From the NCBI GenBank assembly GCA_033761915.1, contig JANRMC010000056.1, forward strand, positions 1-34,506: a stretch of 34,506 bases of DNA, read 5' to 3'. The stretch's first letter is position 1; every line of letters begins with the position of its first letter. This document shows, piece by piece, positions 25,364 to 32,995 of the stretch. A program made the position numbers and the translations under genes. A model generated the notes under the pieces. It saw only the letters and a list, made by a program, of their open reading frames with translations, was not told where the DNA came from and searched no databases. Source of the DNA: JACMLD01 sp033761915. GTDB lineage: Bacteria; Bacteroidota; Bacteroidia; Chitinophagales; Chitinophagaceae.

Positions 25364-27142
25364 ATGGAACAGAGACGTTTATTTGATTGTTTGCAATACC
25401 ATTTAGAAAATGCCCCGGTACCCGATATGCTGGCGGCGAAAGAAAATGGCAAGTGGCGCACTTACAGCACACAGGAAGTTAAAGACACAGTAGATAAGCT
25501 GGGCGCCGGTTTATTAAACTTGGGCATCAGCTGCGGAGATATGTCTGCCGAGGGCCGCGATAAAATTGCGATACTAAGTAAAAACCGGCCAGAGTGGCTG
25601 ATGCTGGATCTTGCCGTGCAACAGATAGGCGCAGTGCTTACCCCTATTTACCCTACTATTAACGTGAATGAGCTGGAGTTTGTGCTGAACGATGCACAGG
25701 TGAAAATGGTATTTGTAAATGATGAAGATTTGTTTTTAAAAGTATTGAGCTTAAAAGATAAAGTACCTTCTTTAAAAGAAGTGTTTACGTTTGAACATGT
25801 GCAGAATGCCCGGCATTGGAAAGAAGTAACCGCTGCTGCAACCCCTGCTGCTATTGAAAGTATTGCTGCTGTAAGTGCTAAAATAAGATATGAAGATCTG
25901 GCAACCATTATTTACACATCTGGCACCACAGGTAAGCCCAAGGGTGTAATGCTAAGCCATAAAAATATTTTAAGCAATGTTATGGCCGGGATACCTTGTT
26001 TTCCGCCGGGTAAAGGAATGAAGGCCTTGAGCTTCTTACCGCTCAATCATATTTTTGAAAGAATGGTAAGTTACCTGTACTTATTTAAAGGCACTTCTGT
26101 TTATTATGCTGAAAGTTTGGATACTATTGGCGACAACCTGAAAGAAGTGCAACCTGATTTATTTACAACAGTGCCCCGCCTGCTGGAAAAAGTATACGAC
26201 AAAATAATGCTGAAGGGCAGTGAACTGACGGGTGTAAAAAAGAAACTCTTTTTTTGGGCACATGGCCTGGCAGAGAAATATGAAATTAATACCAACCAGG
26301 GGGCTTGGTACAATTTGCAACTGGCTATTGCCAATAAATTAATTTTTAGTAAGTGGAGAGAGGCGCTGGGTAATAATATTAAATGTATTGTTACCGGTGG
26401 TGCGGCTTGTCAGGTTAGGCTGATACGCATTTTTACTGCAGCCGGTATTTCTATTATGGAAGGATATGGTTTAACCGAAACCTCTCCGGTAATTAGTGTG
26501 AACCGATACAATACAGACGGAAGAAAATTTGGAACCGTGGGTCCGCTTATTAACGGTGTGGAAGTGCGTATTGCAGAAGATGGAGAAATTTTATGCAAGG
26601 GAGATAATGTAATGATGGGCTATTACAAACGTCCAGATCTTACAGATGAAGTAATGGAAGGAGACTGGTTTAAAACCGGCGATATTGGTATGTTGGTGGA
26701 TAATACTTTCTTAAAAATTACGGATAGAAAAAAGGAACTATTTAAAACCAGTGGCGGTAAATACGTGGCTCCATTGCCTATAGAAAATAAATTAAAAGAA
26801 TCGATGTATATAGAACAGGTAATGGTGGTGGGCTCAGAGCAGAAATTTGTAGGAGCGTTAATTGTACCTTCTATTCCCAACCTTAAAGATTGGGCAAGGC
26901 ATAATGGAGTAACTGAAACTAATTCTAAAGCATTATTGCAAAACGAAAAAGTAATTGGTTTTTTTAAAGACCTGGTGGAAAGCTTCAACAAATATTTTAA
27001 TCATGTAGAGCAAATAAAAAAGTTTGAACTGCTGCCAGATGAGTGGAGTGTTGAAACCGGCGAAATGACTCCTAAGCTGAGCATTAAACGTAAAGTAGTA
27101 ATGGAAAAATATAAAGATGCTGTAGAACGTATTTATAGTTAA
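25364..27142 (+). CDS. Long-chain fatty-acid--CoA ligase (FadD/FAA1-like)
   Basis: A 592-residue AMP-forming synthetase of the long-chain class. The P-loop TSGTTGKPKG lies at 185-194. FLPLNHIFERM, GYGLTETSP, DGEILCKGDNVMMGYYKRPDLT, DWFKTGDIG and ITDRKKELFKTSGGKYVAPLPIE are the other adenylation motifs. The catalytic Lys of the C-terminal lid is probably in the final LSIKRKVVMEKYK. It activates free fatty acids to acyl-CoA via acyl-AMP and acts at the inner face of the membrane. ATG 25364 fits the usual N-terminus (LFDCLQYHLENAPVPDML). It is a single-gene unit closed by a strong terminator. Confidence 0.95.
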   Translation: MEQRRLFDCLQYHLENAPVPDMLAAKENGKWRTYSTQEVKDTVDKLGAGLLNLGISCGDMSAEGRDKIAILSKNRPEWLMLDLAVQQIGAVLTPIYPTINVNELEFVLNDAQVKMVFVNDEDLFLKVLSLKDKVPSLKEVFTFEHVQNARHWKEVTAAATPAAIESIAAVSAKIRYEDLATIIYTSGTTGKPKGVMLSHKNILSNVMAGIPCFPPGKGMKALSFLPLNHIFERMVSYLYLFKGTSVYYAESLDTIGDNLKEVQPDLFTTVPRLLEKVYDKIMLKGSELTGVKKKLFFWAHGLAEKYEINTNQGAWYNLQLAIANKLIFSKWREALGNNIKCIVTGGAACQVRLIRIFTAAGISIMEGYGLTETSPVISVNRYNTDGRKFGTVGPLINGVEVRIAEDGEILCKGDNVMMGYYKRPDLTDEVMEGDWFKTGDIGMLVDNTFLKITDRKKELFKTSGGKYVAPLPIENKLKESMYIEQVMVVGSEQKFVGALIVPSIPNLKDWARHNGVTETNSKALLQNEKVIGFFKDLVESFNKYFNHVEQIKKFELLPDEWSVETGEMTPKLSIKRKVVMEKYKDAVERIYS

Positions 27143-27164
27143 TTCACGCTAACCAATGTAAAGT

Positions 27165-27194
27165 AAAAGGCTAATCGGCAGATTAGCCTTTTTT
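27165..27194 (+). terminator. Rho-independent terminator after the acyl-CoA synthetase
   Basis: AAAAGGCTAAT and ATTAGCCTTTT pair perfectly around CGGCAG and lead straight into a T run. Confidence 0.9.
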
Positions 27195-27352
27195 AGTAGA
27201 AATACTAAGCAGTTGTACTTAAAAATTAAACGTTCATTTACAAACAACTAAAAAAAATACTCAATCTGTCTTGCATTGTTAACTATTACATAATATTTTA
27301 GTCTTCGCTGCCGTTTACCAAAACGGAAGACCAATTGAAAAACCGTAACCCA

Positions 27353-28108
27353 ATGAAACTATCAGTAAAATCCGTATCCACTGGATGCCTCTTATTTTTA
27401 TTGCTTACAGCACCATCTCTGATTGCTGGGTCTGGTACTTTAAAACCAGGCACTATTACAAAAGCAAATATTGCCACCATCGCTATTAAATCTAAAGCAG
27501 AAGCACTTGCCTTAGAAGCTTATTCCCTGTACGATTCAATGAATTTGAAAAGCTATGGCCTTTCTAAAAAAGCATTTGAATATGCATGGAGGGGTTATCA
27601 ATACCTGCAGGAAAAAGGCAGATTGGTTAATAACAATATTCTTTCAATTTGCGATTTCAGTCAGTCTTCACGCAGAAAGAGAATGTACATAATAGATTTA
27701 GAACAGCAGAAAGTTTTAATAAATACCTATGTGGCACATGGTAGAAATTCTGGTGCAGAATATGCCCGTTCTTTCTCCAACAGTCCAGAAAGCCACAAAA
27801 GCAGCCTTGGTTTTTATGTTACAAAAACAACTTACTACGGTGGCCACGGTTTGGCACTTACCATTGATGGTATGGAAAAAGGAATTAATGATAAAGCGTT
27901 TGCCCGCAAAATAGTAGTGCATGGTTCTAATTATGTAGGTTCAAACTTTATTAAGTCTAATAAGTTTAACGGCAGAAGTTTTGGTTGCCCTGCTATACCT
28001 GCCAGCCAAACGCAAGATGTAATTAATACCATTAAAAACGGCAGTTGCTTATTTATATATCATCCCAATAAAAAATATATTTCACAATCGAAGATACTTA
28101 ACAGCTAA
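27353..28108 (+). CDS. YkuD_2-type murein L,D-transpeptidase, exported
   Basis: A 251-residue protein starting at ATG 27353 (MKLSVKSVSTGCLLFLLL), with a signal peptide ending near residue 26. An upstream TTG at 27335 would only lengthen the polar N-region. The catalytic domain covers about 85-250: LSICDFSQSSRRKRMYIIDLE, AHGRNSG, the shift KSSLGFY, VVHGSNYV with His190, and GRSFGCPAI with Cys212 as the likely nucleophile. This is the PF13645-type family of Bacteroidota, expected to remodel or cross-link peptidoglycan in the periplasm. It is a single-gene unit between two terminators. Confidence 0.9.
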   Translation: MKLSVKSVSTGCLLFLLLTAPSLIAGSGTLKPGTITKANIATIAIKSKAEALALEAYSLYDSMNLKSYGLSKKAFEYAWRGYQYLQEKGRLVNNNILSICDFSQSSRRKRMYIIDLEQQKVLINTYVAHGRNSGAEYARSFSNSPESHKSSLGFYVTKTTYYGGHGLALTIDGMEKGINDKAFARKIVVHGSNYVGSNFIKSNKFNGRSFGCPAIPASQTQDVINTIKNGSCLFIYHPNKKYISQSKILNS

Positions 28109-28140
28109 GCTTGGACGTATACTACAGATGGTTTAACTCG

Positions 28141-28179
28141 AAAGCTCAATCGTACCCTATGGTTGGGCTTTTCTTTTTT
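28141..28179 (+). terminator. Rho-independent terminator after the L,D-transpeptidase
   Basis: AAGCTCAA and TTGGGCTT form an eight-pair stem with one T-G pair, followed by TTCTTTTTT. Confidence 0.8.
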
Positions 28180-28181
28180 CT

Positions 28182-28286
28182 GTATCCGGCAGTAGTGCGC
28201 ATGGCAGCATCCTTGCTCGTTGCAAACCCCGAATTGGTTTGCGCAATGCTATCGGGGCACCCGTTAACAGCAGTGCTGCTATCAGC
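28182..28286 (+). repeat. Dispersed intergenic repeat, long-arm type (copy 2)
   Basis: GTATCCGGCAGTAGTGCGCA is followed by TGGCAGCATCCTTGC, then TCGTTGCAAACCCCGA, a 19-nt loop and TCGGGGCACCCGTTAACAGC. The hairpin arms are 28227-28232 and 28252-28257. It ends AGTGCTGCTATCAGC. It fills the space between the convergent transpeptidase and PAP2-like genes, directly after a terminator. Confidence 0.85.
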
Positions 28287-28325
28287 TATTAAAAATCAGT
28301 AATTGCAAAATGGAATGTTGTTGTA

Positions 28326-29009
28326 TCAGCCGGCAATAAAAATTGAAATTAACTGGCAGGCGGCACCAATAAATAAACCTGCATAAATTTCAAAGCTGGT
28401 ATGTGCCCCTGCAATTAAACGGCTGGTAGCCACCAGCCCGGTTATTAAAATAGCAGCAGCCAGGTAAGTATTAACAGGCACAGAGCTGGCAAAAGCATAC
28501 CAAATAAAAAACACCAGCAGGGCCCCGGCAGCCATAGTATGCATGCTAACCTTAAAATATATATTACTCATTAAGCCGGCAATGGTAATTAAAAAAGTAG
28601 CTAATAAAAAAGCTACCAGCTCTTTAGGCATGTCAGGCGTGTTGCGGGCCACATACCATATCCAGAAATAAAAAATCATGCTGGTAATATAGGGTATAAC
28701 GCGGTCACGCTGCGTTTGTAAACGAATACTGCTTACAAAACCCAGTTGTTTCATTATAAAAACACTGAAAGCCGGCAAAAAAAAGGTATTAAAAATAACC
28801 GGAATCAGGGTAAAAATTTTTCTTTCCTGGGGTATACCGGCAAAAGCATAGGGGTGCAGGTATAGAAGATAGGCGGTTATATAAGCCGGTATAAAAAGCG
28901 GATGAAAAAGAATAGAGAAAATATTAGCCGGTATTTTTAAATAAGCCGGCGCACTTGCAACAGGGGTGCTGGTGTTTGTAAAATTATCAGCCAGTCCGTT
29001 ATTTTCCAT
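28326..29009 (-). CDS. PAP2-superfamily-like membrane protein
   Basis: A 227-residue protein with about six membrane helices. The three PAP2 phosphatase motifs are visible in altered form: RLQTQRDRVIPY at 96-107, VSMHT (154-158, His157) where PSGH is usual, and Ser196-Arg197...His203...Glu207 with Gly211, where the usual aspartate is replaced by glutamate. Such divergent forms are common in Bacteroidota. It may dephosphorylate undecaprenyl pyrophosphate or another lipid phosphate; activity is uncertain because of the changes. It lies 3 nt behind rpoN and is co-transcribed with it. Confidence 0.8.
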   Translation of the reverse strand: MENNGLADNFTNTSTPVASAPAYLKIPANIFSILFHPLFIPAYITAYLLYLHPYAFAGIPQERKIFTLIPVIFNTFFLPAFSVFIMKQLGFVSSIRLQTQRDRVIPYITSMIFYFWIWYVARNTPDMPKELVAFLLATFLITIAGLMSNIYFKVSMHTMAAGALLVFFIWYAFASSVPVNTYLAAAILITGLVATSRLIAGAHTSFEIYAGLFIGAACQLISIFIAG

Positions 29010-29012
29010 GTG

Positions 29013-30500
29013 TTATAACTCTTTACGCAGCCGCGCAACAGGAATGTTCAATTGTTCCCTGTATTTAGCCACTGTTCTGCGTGCAATATTATAACCTTTT
29101 TCCTGAAGTAGTTCTGTTAAGCGTTCATCGCTCAGGGGTTTTCGCTTGCTTTCCCCCTCCACCATATCACTTAAAATCTTTTTAACCTCACGGGTAGAAA
29201 CTTCCTCGCCGCTTTCAGTACTCAAAGATTCGCTAAAGAAAAATTTCAGCCGGTAGGTACCAAATTCTGTTTGTACAAATTTGCTGTTAGCCACCCGGCT
29301 TACAGTAGAAATATCCAGGTTGGTTCTTTCAGCAATGTCTTTCAATATCATGGGGCGCAGGCGGGTTTCATCACCCGTTAAAAAAAACTCCCGCTGGTAC
29401 TCCATAATAGTACCCATTACACTGCTCAAAGTATGCTGGCGCTGTTTAATGGCATCAATAAACCATTTGGCAGCATCTATCTTTTGTTTAATAAATAAAA
29501 CAGCCTCTTTCTGGCGCTTATCTTTTTTACTGCCCCGGTCATAATCTTTCAGCATATCGCGGTAGCCTTCGCTAATACGCAGGTCTGGGGCATTACGGCT
29601 GTTTAGCGTAAGCTCCAGCTTACCGGCGTTGTTCAGTATAAAAAAGTCGGGTACAATATAGCTTTCTGCTTTGTTCACCTCACCCACATTACCGCCAGGT
29701 TTGGGGTTAAGCTTAATAATCTGGTTAATTACTTCTTTAAGCCCTTCGTCATCAATACCCAAACCCCGCTGAATTTTTTCGTAGTGTTTTTTGGTAAATT
29801 CTTCAAAGTATTTTTCAAGTACCAGTATGGCATCGCTTACTGGCAGGCCATCTCCCAGCTTACGGTATAATTGCAGCAATAAACATTCTTGCAGGTTGCG
29901 GGCACAAACGCCCGGTGGGTCAAAGTGCTGAATTTTTTCTACCAGCGATTCTATTTCTTCTTCACTGGCATCTATGTTTTGCCGGAAGGCCAGATCGTCT
30001 TTTATAGAGGCAGATTCGCGGCGCAGGTAGCCATCATCATCAATACTGCCAACAATTTGCTCTGCAATTTTATGCAGGCGGTCATCCAGGTTCAGCATCC
30101 CCAACTGGTCGGCCAGCATCTCATGAAAAGAGTTTTCTACCCGTACCGGTACCGTTTTCTGTTCATCACTATCTCCATAGTTTTCATCCCGCAACCGGTA
30201 ATCGCCCACTTCATCATCACCATCGTTTACATACTCGCTAATATCAATATTATCGTAATCATCGGCACTGCTTTCTGCCTCGTATTCTTCTTCATTGCCG
30301 TCAAACTCGTCTTTTAAGTCTTCTGTGTGGTTTTCATCATGGCCATCTTCAGAAAGTTCAAGGGCGGGGTTTTCTTCCATCTCTTCCTTAATCCGCTCTT
30401 CCAGGTTAGCCGTAGGCACCTGCAGCAGCTTCATTAATTGAATTTGCTGGGGTGATAGCTTTTGTAATAAGCGTTGCTGTAAACTTTGGCCGATAGACAT
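29013..30500 (-). CDS. rpoN: RNA polymerase sigma-54 factor
   Basis: A 495-residue sigma-54. Region I at the N-terminus is rich in Gln and Leu (MSIGQSLQQRLLQKLSPQQI). Region II is a long, very acidic stretch at about 50-113. The core-binding region and the helix-turn-helix (DIAERTNLDISTVSRVANSKFVQTEFGTY, cited by pattern) follow. The RpoN box ARRTVAKYRE at 473-482 reads the -24 element. I chose ATG 30498-30500: a GTG at 30527 would add nine residues ahead of the conserved region I. It serves regulators such as the NtrC-type protein at 2377-3738. The PAP2-like gene follows in the same operon. Confidence 0.97.
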   Translation of the reverse strand: MSIGQSLQQRLLQKLSPQQIQLMKLLQVPTANLEERIKEEMEENPALELSEDGHDENHTEDLKDEFDGNEEEYEAESSADDYDNIDISEYVNDGDDEVGDYRLRDENYGDSDEQKTVPVRVENSFHEMLADQLGMLNLDDRLHKIAEQIVGSIDDDGYLRRESASIKDDLAFRQNIDASEEEIESLVEKIQHFDPPGVCARNLQECLLLQLYRKLGDGLPVSDAILVLEKYFEEFTKKHYEKIQRGLGIDDEGLKEVINQIIKLNPKPGGNVGEVNKAESYIVPDFFILNNAGKLELTLNSRNAPDLRISEGYRDMLKDYDRGSKKDKRQKEAVLFIKQKIDAAKWFIDAIKQRQHTLSSVMGTIMEYQREFFLTGDETRLRPMILKDIAERTNLDISTVSRVANSKFVQTEFGTYRLKFFFSESLSTESGEEVSTREVKKILSDMVEGESKRKPLSDERLTELLQEKGYNIARRTVAKYREQLNIPVARLRKEL

Positions 30501-30593
30501 AGTACAATCAACTAAATTTGTGGCCACTTGTTATTATGAAGCGGCCCGTTCCACAAAAATCAGGCCGTAAAATTACATACAAAAGTATATACC

Positions 30594-30926
30594 GTGGTGC
30601 AACGATTTTATAAAATTATTGTTGTGTGCCTGCTGATAATAGCACAGCCTGTACAGGCACAGCAAAAAAACCTCTCTGTTATTGGGGCCACACCTTCGTT
30701 AAAACCGCTGCATTCAATGGCCATGCCTGTTTATAAACCTGTTTTAACCATACAGCAACCCAGCGTAATTTTTACCCGCAGCAATTATTTACCCGCCAAT
30801 TTTTACAGCAATCACCTGGCCTTTTTTTGCCGTAAAGAGTTGCAGTTTCAAAAGCTAACCGCTATTCCACTACGGTTCAGGTTAGGCTCATTAGATTATG
30901 TAAATAAGCTGGAAGGAAAGCAGTAG
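30594..30926 (+). CDS. Small secreted hypothetical protein
   Basis: A 110-residue protein with a clear signal peptide (MVQRFYKIIVVCLLIIAQPVQAQ) and no recognised domain. The mature part of about 87 residues is polar to weakly hydrophobic, with one Cys (FFCRKELQFQKL) and a basic, Pro-rich middle. No ATG start exists in this position; GTG 30594 or GTG 30597 must be used. It is divergent from rpoN, and a forward repeat begins 3 nt after the stop codon. Function is unknown. Confidence 0.6.
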   Translation: MVQRFYKIIVVCLLIIAQPVQAQQKNLSVIGATPSLKPLHSMAMPVYKPVLTIQQPSVIFTRSNYLPANFYSNHLAFFCRKELQFQKLTAIPLRFRLGSLDYVNKLEGKQ

Positions 30927-30929
30927 TGT

Positions 30930-30982
30930 GTAGCCGGCAGCAGTACAAAGCCCGGCAGCCGTTGCGTCGCACTCTTGTACAA
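30930..30982 (+). repeat. Dispersed intergenic repeat, GTCGCAC-arm type (copy 7)
   Basis: GTAGCCGGCAGCAGTACAAA is followed by GCCCGGCAGCCGTTGC and GTCGCACTCTTGTACAA. It starts 3 nt after the stop of the small secreted protein gene and forms an inverted pair with the copy at 31078-31127. Confidence 0.9.
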
Positions 30983-31077
30983 TAGCTGGTAAATCTGCAA
31001 TACCGAAAATCAGAAAGATTTATAAAGATAAAGTAAGCATCTTCCGGACTTTTCAACTTGCTGTTTCATATTCTGCC

Positions 31078-31127
31078 GCTGAAGTGTGCGACGCAACGAT
31101 GCTGCTATGCCCCCAACTGCTAGGTAC
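31078..31127 (-). repeat. Dispersed intergenic repeat, GTCGCAC-arm type (copy 8)
   Basis: On the minus strand it reads GTACCTAGCAGTTGGGGGCA, then TAGCAGCATCGTTGC, then GTCGCACACTTCAGC. It lies about 50 bp upstream of the inositol monophosphatase start. With 30930-30982 it frames the whole intergenic region in opposite orientation, right arms facing each other. Confidence 0.9.
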
Positions 31128-31166
31128 CAATACCCATAAAAAATAAGCTTTGCCGGTGCCTACCAT

Positions 31167-31174
31167 TATCTTTG
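31167..31174 (+). promoter_or_regulatory. -7 box TATCTTTG, leaderless
   Basis: A perfect TAnnTTTG box three bases (CGT) before the ATG at 31178. A TTTG at 31149-31152 is only 14 bp upstream, short for a -33 element. Confidence 0.6.
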
Positions 31175-31177
31175 CGT

Positions 31178-31960
31178 ATGCTACAACAAATTTTAATAGA
31201 AGCCACAAAAGCCGGGGCCAAAGAACTGGAGCGTTTTTTTAATAACAAGCATTTAAAAATTAGTAATAAAGAAGGCGTAAATAATCTGGTTACCGAGGCA
31301 GACCATGCTGCTGAAAAAGCTATTATTGAGGTAATACATGCGGCTTTTCCCAATCATTTTATTTTAAGCGAAGAAACCGGTGAAATAAAAACCGATAGTG
31401 AGTATAAATGGATTATTGACCCCATTGACGGCACGGTAAATTTTGCCAATGGCGTGCCTATTTGCTGCGTTAGCATTGCCCTTGAAAAAGCGGGCACCAT
31501 TATAATGGGTGCCGTGTATAACCCTTTTATGAACGAATTTTTTATGGCAGAAAAGGGCAAAGGGGCCACGTTGAACGGAGAGCCGATACAAGTGGGTAGC
31601 AAAACGGCGGTTATTAATGCTAATATGGTTACTGGTTTTCCGTACACATACCTGGATATGCCCAATGGCCCGCTGGAAGTATTTGAACGGCTGATAAGAA
31701 AGGGCGTACCGGTAAGACGCCTGGGCAGTGCTGCTATAGATTTGTGCTGGGTGGCCTGTGGCCGTTTTGATGGATTTTATGAGCATAAGCTGGCGGCATG
31801 GGACAGTGCCGCCGGTTTTTTAATAGTAGAAGAAGCCGGTGGCCGCGTTACAGATTTTAAAGGCAATTATTATTCTCCGTATCAGCCGCATATTTGTGCC
31901 ACCAACGGTAAAATACACGACGAATTATTACAGGTAATTAACAACGAAAAAACATTATGA
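31178..31960 (+). CDS. Inositol monophosphatase family protein (SuhB-like)
   Basis: A 260-residue Mg-dependent phosphatase of the IMPase family. Metal-binding residues are in SEETGE (Glu65/Glu66) and IIDPIDGTVNF (Asp81, Asp84), with the C-terminal AAWDSAAGFLIVEEAGG supplying the last Asp. Likely substrates are myo-inositol-1-phosphate or related sugar phosphates. The start is ATG 31178. A TTG at 31172 lies inside the -7 box, so it cannot be the start if that box is used. The stop overlaps the thiL start by four bases (ATGA), so the genes are coupled. Confidence 0.94.
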   Translation: MLQQILIEATKAGAKELERFFNNKHLKISNKEGVNNLVTEADHAAEKAIIEVIHAAFPNHFILSEETGEIKTDSEYKWIIDPIDGTVNFANGVPICCVSIALEKAGTIIMGAVYNPFMNEFFMAEKGKGATLNGEPIQVGSKTAVINANMVTGFPYTYLDMPNGPLEVFERLIRKGVPVRRLGSAAIDLCWVACGRFDGFYEHKLAAWDSAAGFLIVEEAGGRVTDFKGNYYSPYQPHICATNGKIHDELLQVINNEKTL

Positions 31961-32991
31961 GCGAAACAAGAACTGAAATAGCCTCGTTAGGGGAGTTTGG
32001 TTTAATAGACCATTTATGCAAGAACATAGAAATACAAAACGCATCCACCATTTTAGGTGTGGGCGATGATGCCGCAGTATTGGATCATTTTGGCAAACAA
32101 ACCGTGGTAACTACCGATTTGCTGATAGAGGGCATTCATTTTGATTTAATGTATACCCCATTAAAACATTTGGGGTATAAAAGCGTGGTGGTAAACTTAA
32201 GCGATGTTTATGCTATGAATGCCACACCCACACAAATAACCATCAGCATTGGGTTAAGCAACCGCATCAGCTTAGAAGCCATTGAAGAGTTTTACGAAGG
32301 AGTGTATGCAGCCTGTAATAAATATGGGGTAGACCTGGTAGGGGGCGATACCGCATCTTCTCAAAAAGGCTTTATTATTTCTGTTACGGCTATTGGAGAG
32401 GTGACACCGGGCAATTTTGTAAAAAGAAGTACCGCACAAAAAGGAGACCTGCTTTGCGTGAGCGGAGATTTAGGTGGGGCCTATTTAGGCCTGGTAATAT
32501 TAGAAAGAGAAAAGAAAATTTTTCTGGAAAGCCCCGGTGTGCAGCCCGATTTAGAAAATCAGCAATACGTTATTGGCCGCCTGTTAAAGCCGGAAGCAGC
32601 AAAAGATACTATTGAGTTTTTTGCCAGCAGTGGTATTAAACCCACTGCTATGATGGATATAAGCGACGGCCTCAGCTCTGAAATACTGCACCTGTGCAAA
32701 CAAAGTAATGCAGGCTGTGTGTTGTATGAAGAAAAGATACCTGTTCACAATGATGCCCGCAATGCAGCGTTTAAGTTTGAGCTGGACCCTACCGCCTGTG
32801 CCTTAAGCGGAGGAGAAGATTATGAGTTATTATTTACAGTATCTCAGGCAGATTATGACAAACTGGTGCTGAATGAAAACATCAGCGTGGTGGGTTACAT
32901 AACAGAGCCGGAAAAGGGCTGTAAAATTTTAACCAAGGGGGGTAATAGTTTTGATATAACCGCACAGGGATGGAATGCGTTTCAGCAATGA
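31957..32991 (+). CDS. thiL: Thiamine-monophosphate kinase
   Basis: A 344-residue ThiL. The opening reads LGEFGLIDHL, then ILGVGDDAAVLD and TTDLLIEGIHFDL, which bind ATP, magnesium and substrate. NLSDVYAMNATPTQITISIGL, VDLVGGDTASS, CVSGDLGGAYLGL and MMDISDGLSSEI follow in the order expected for the family, cited by pattern. It phosphorylates thiamine monophosphate to thiamine pyrophosphate in the cytoplasm. It overlaps the preceding phosphatase gene by four bases and precedes the S41 peptidase gene by 4 nt, so the three form an operon. No other thiamine gene is in the window. Confidence 0.96.
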   Translation: MSETRTEIASLGEFGLIDHLCKNIEIQNASTILGVGDDAAVLDHFGKQTVVTTDLLIEGIHFDLMYTPLKHLGYKSVVVNLSDVYAMNATPTQITISIGLSNRISLEAIEEFYEGVYAACNKYGVDLVGGDTASSQKGFIISVTAIGEVTPGNFVKRSTAQKGDLLCVSGDLGGAYLGLVILEREKKIFLESPGVQPDLENQQYVIGRLLKPEAAKDTIEFFASSGIKPTAMMDISDGLSSEILHLCKQSNAGCVLYEEKIPVHNDARNAAFKFELDPTACALSGGEDYELLFTVSQADYDKLVLNENISVVGYITEPEKGCKILTKGGNSFDITAQGWNAFQQ

Positions 32992-32995
32992 TTGA

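Noticed and set aside
28111..28302. Small ORF after the L,D-transpeptidase
   Set aside because: It runs through a terminator and the second long-arm repeat; its similarity to the ORF at 9688-9897 is a repeat artefact.
3910..31127. CRISPR array or integron attC sites as an explanation of the repeats
   Set aside because: Copies are kilobases apart with no regular spacers, no cas or integrase genes are present, and the intervening genes are housekeeping genes on both strands.
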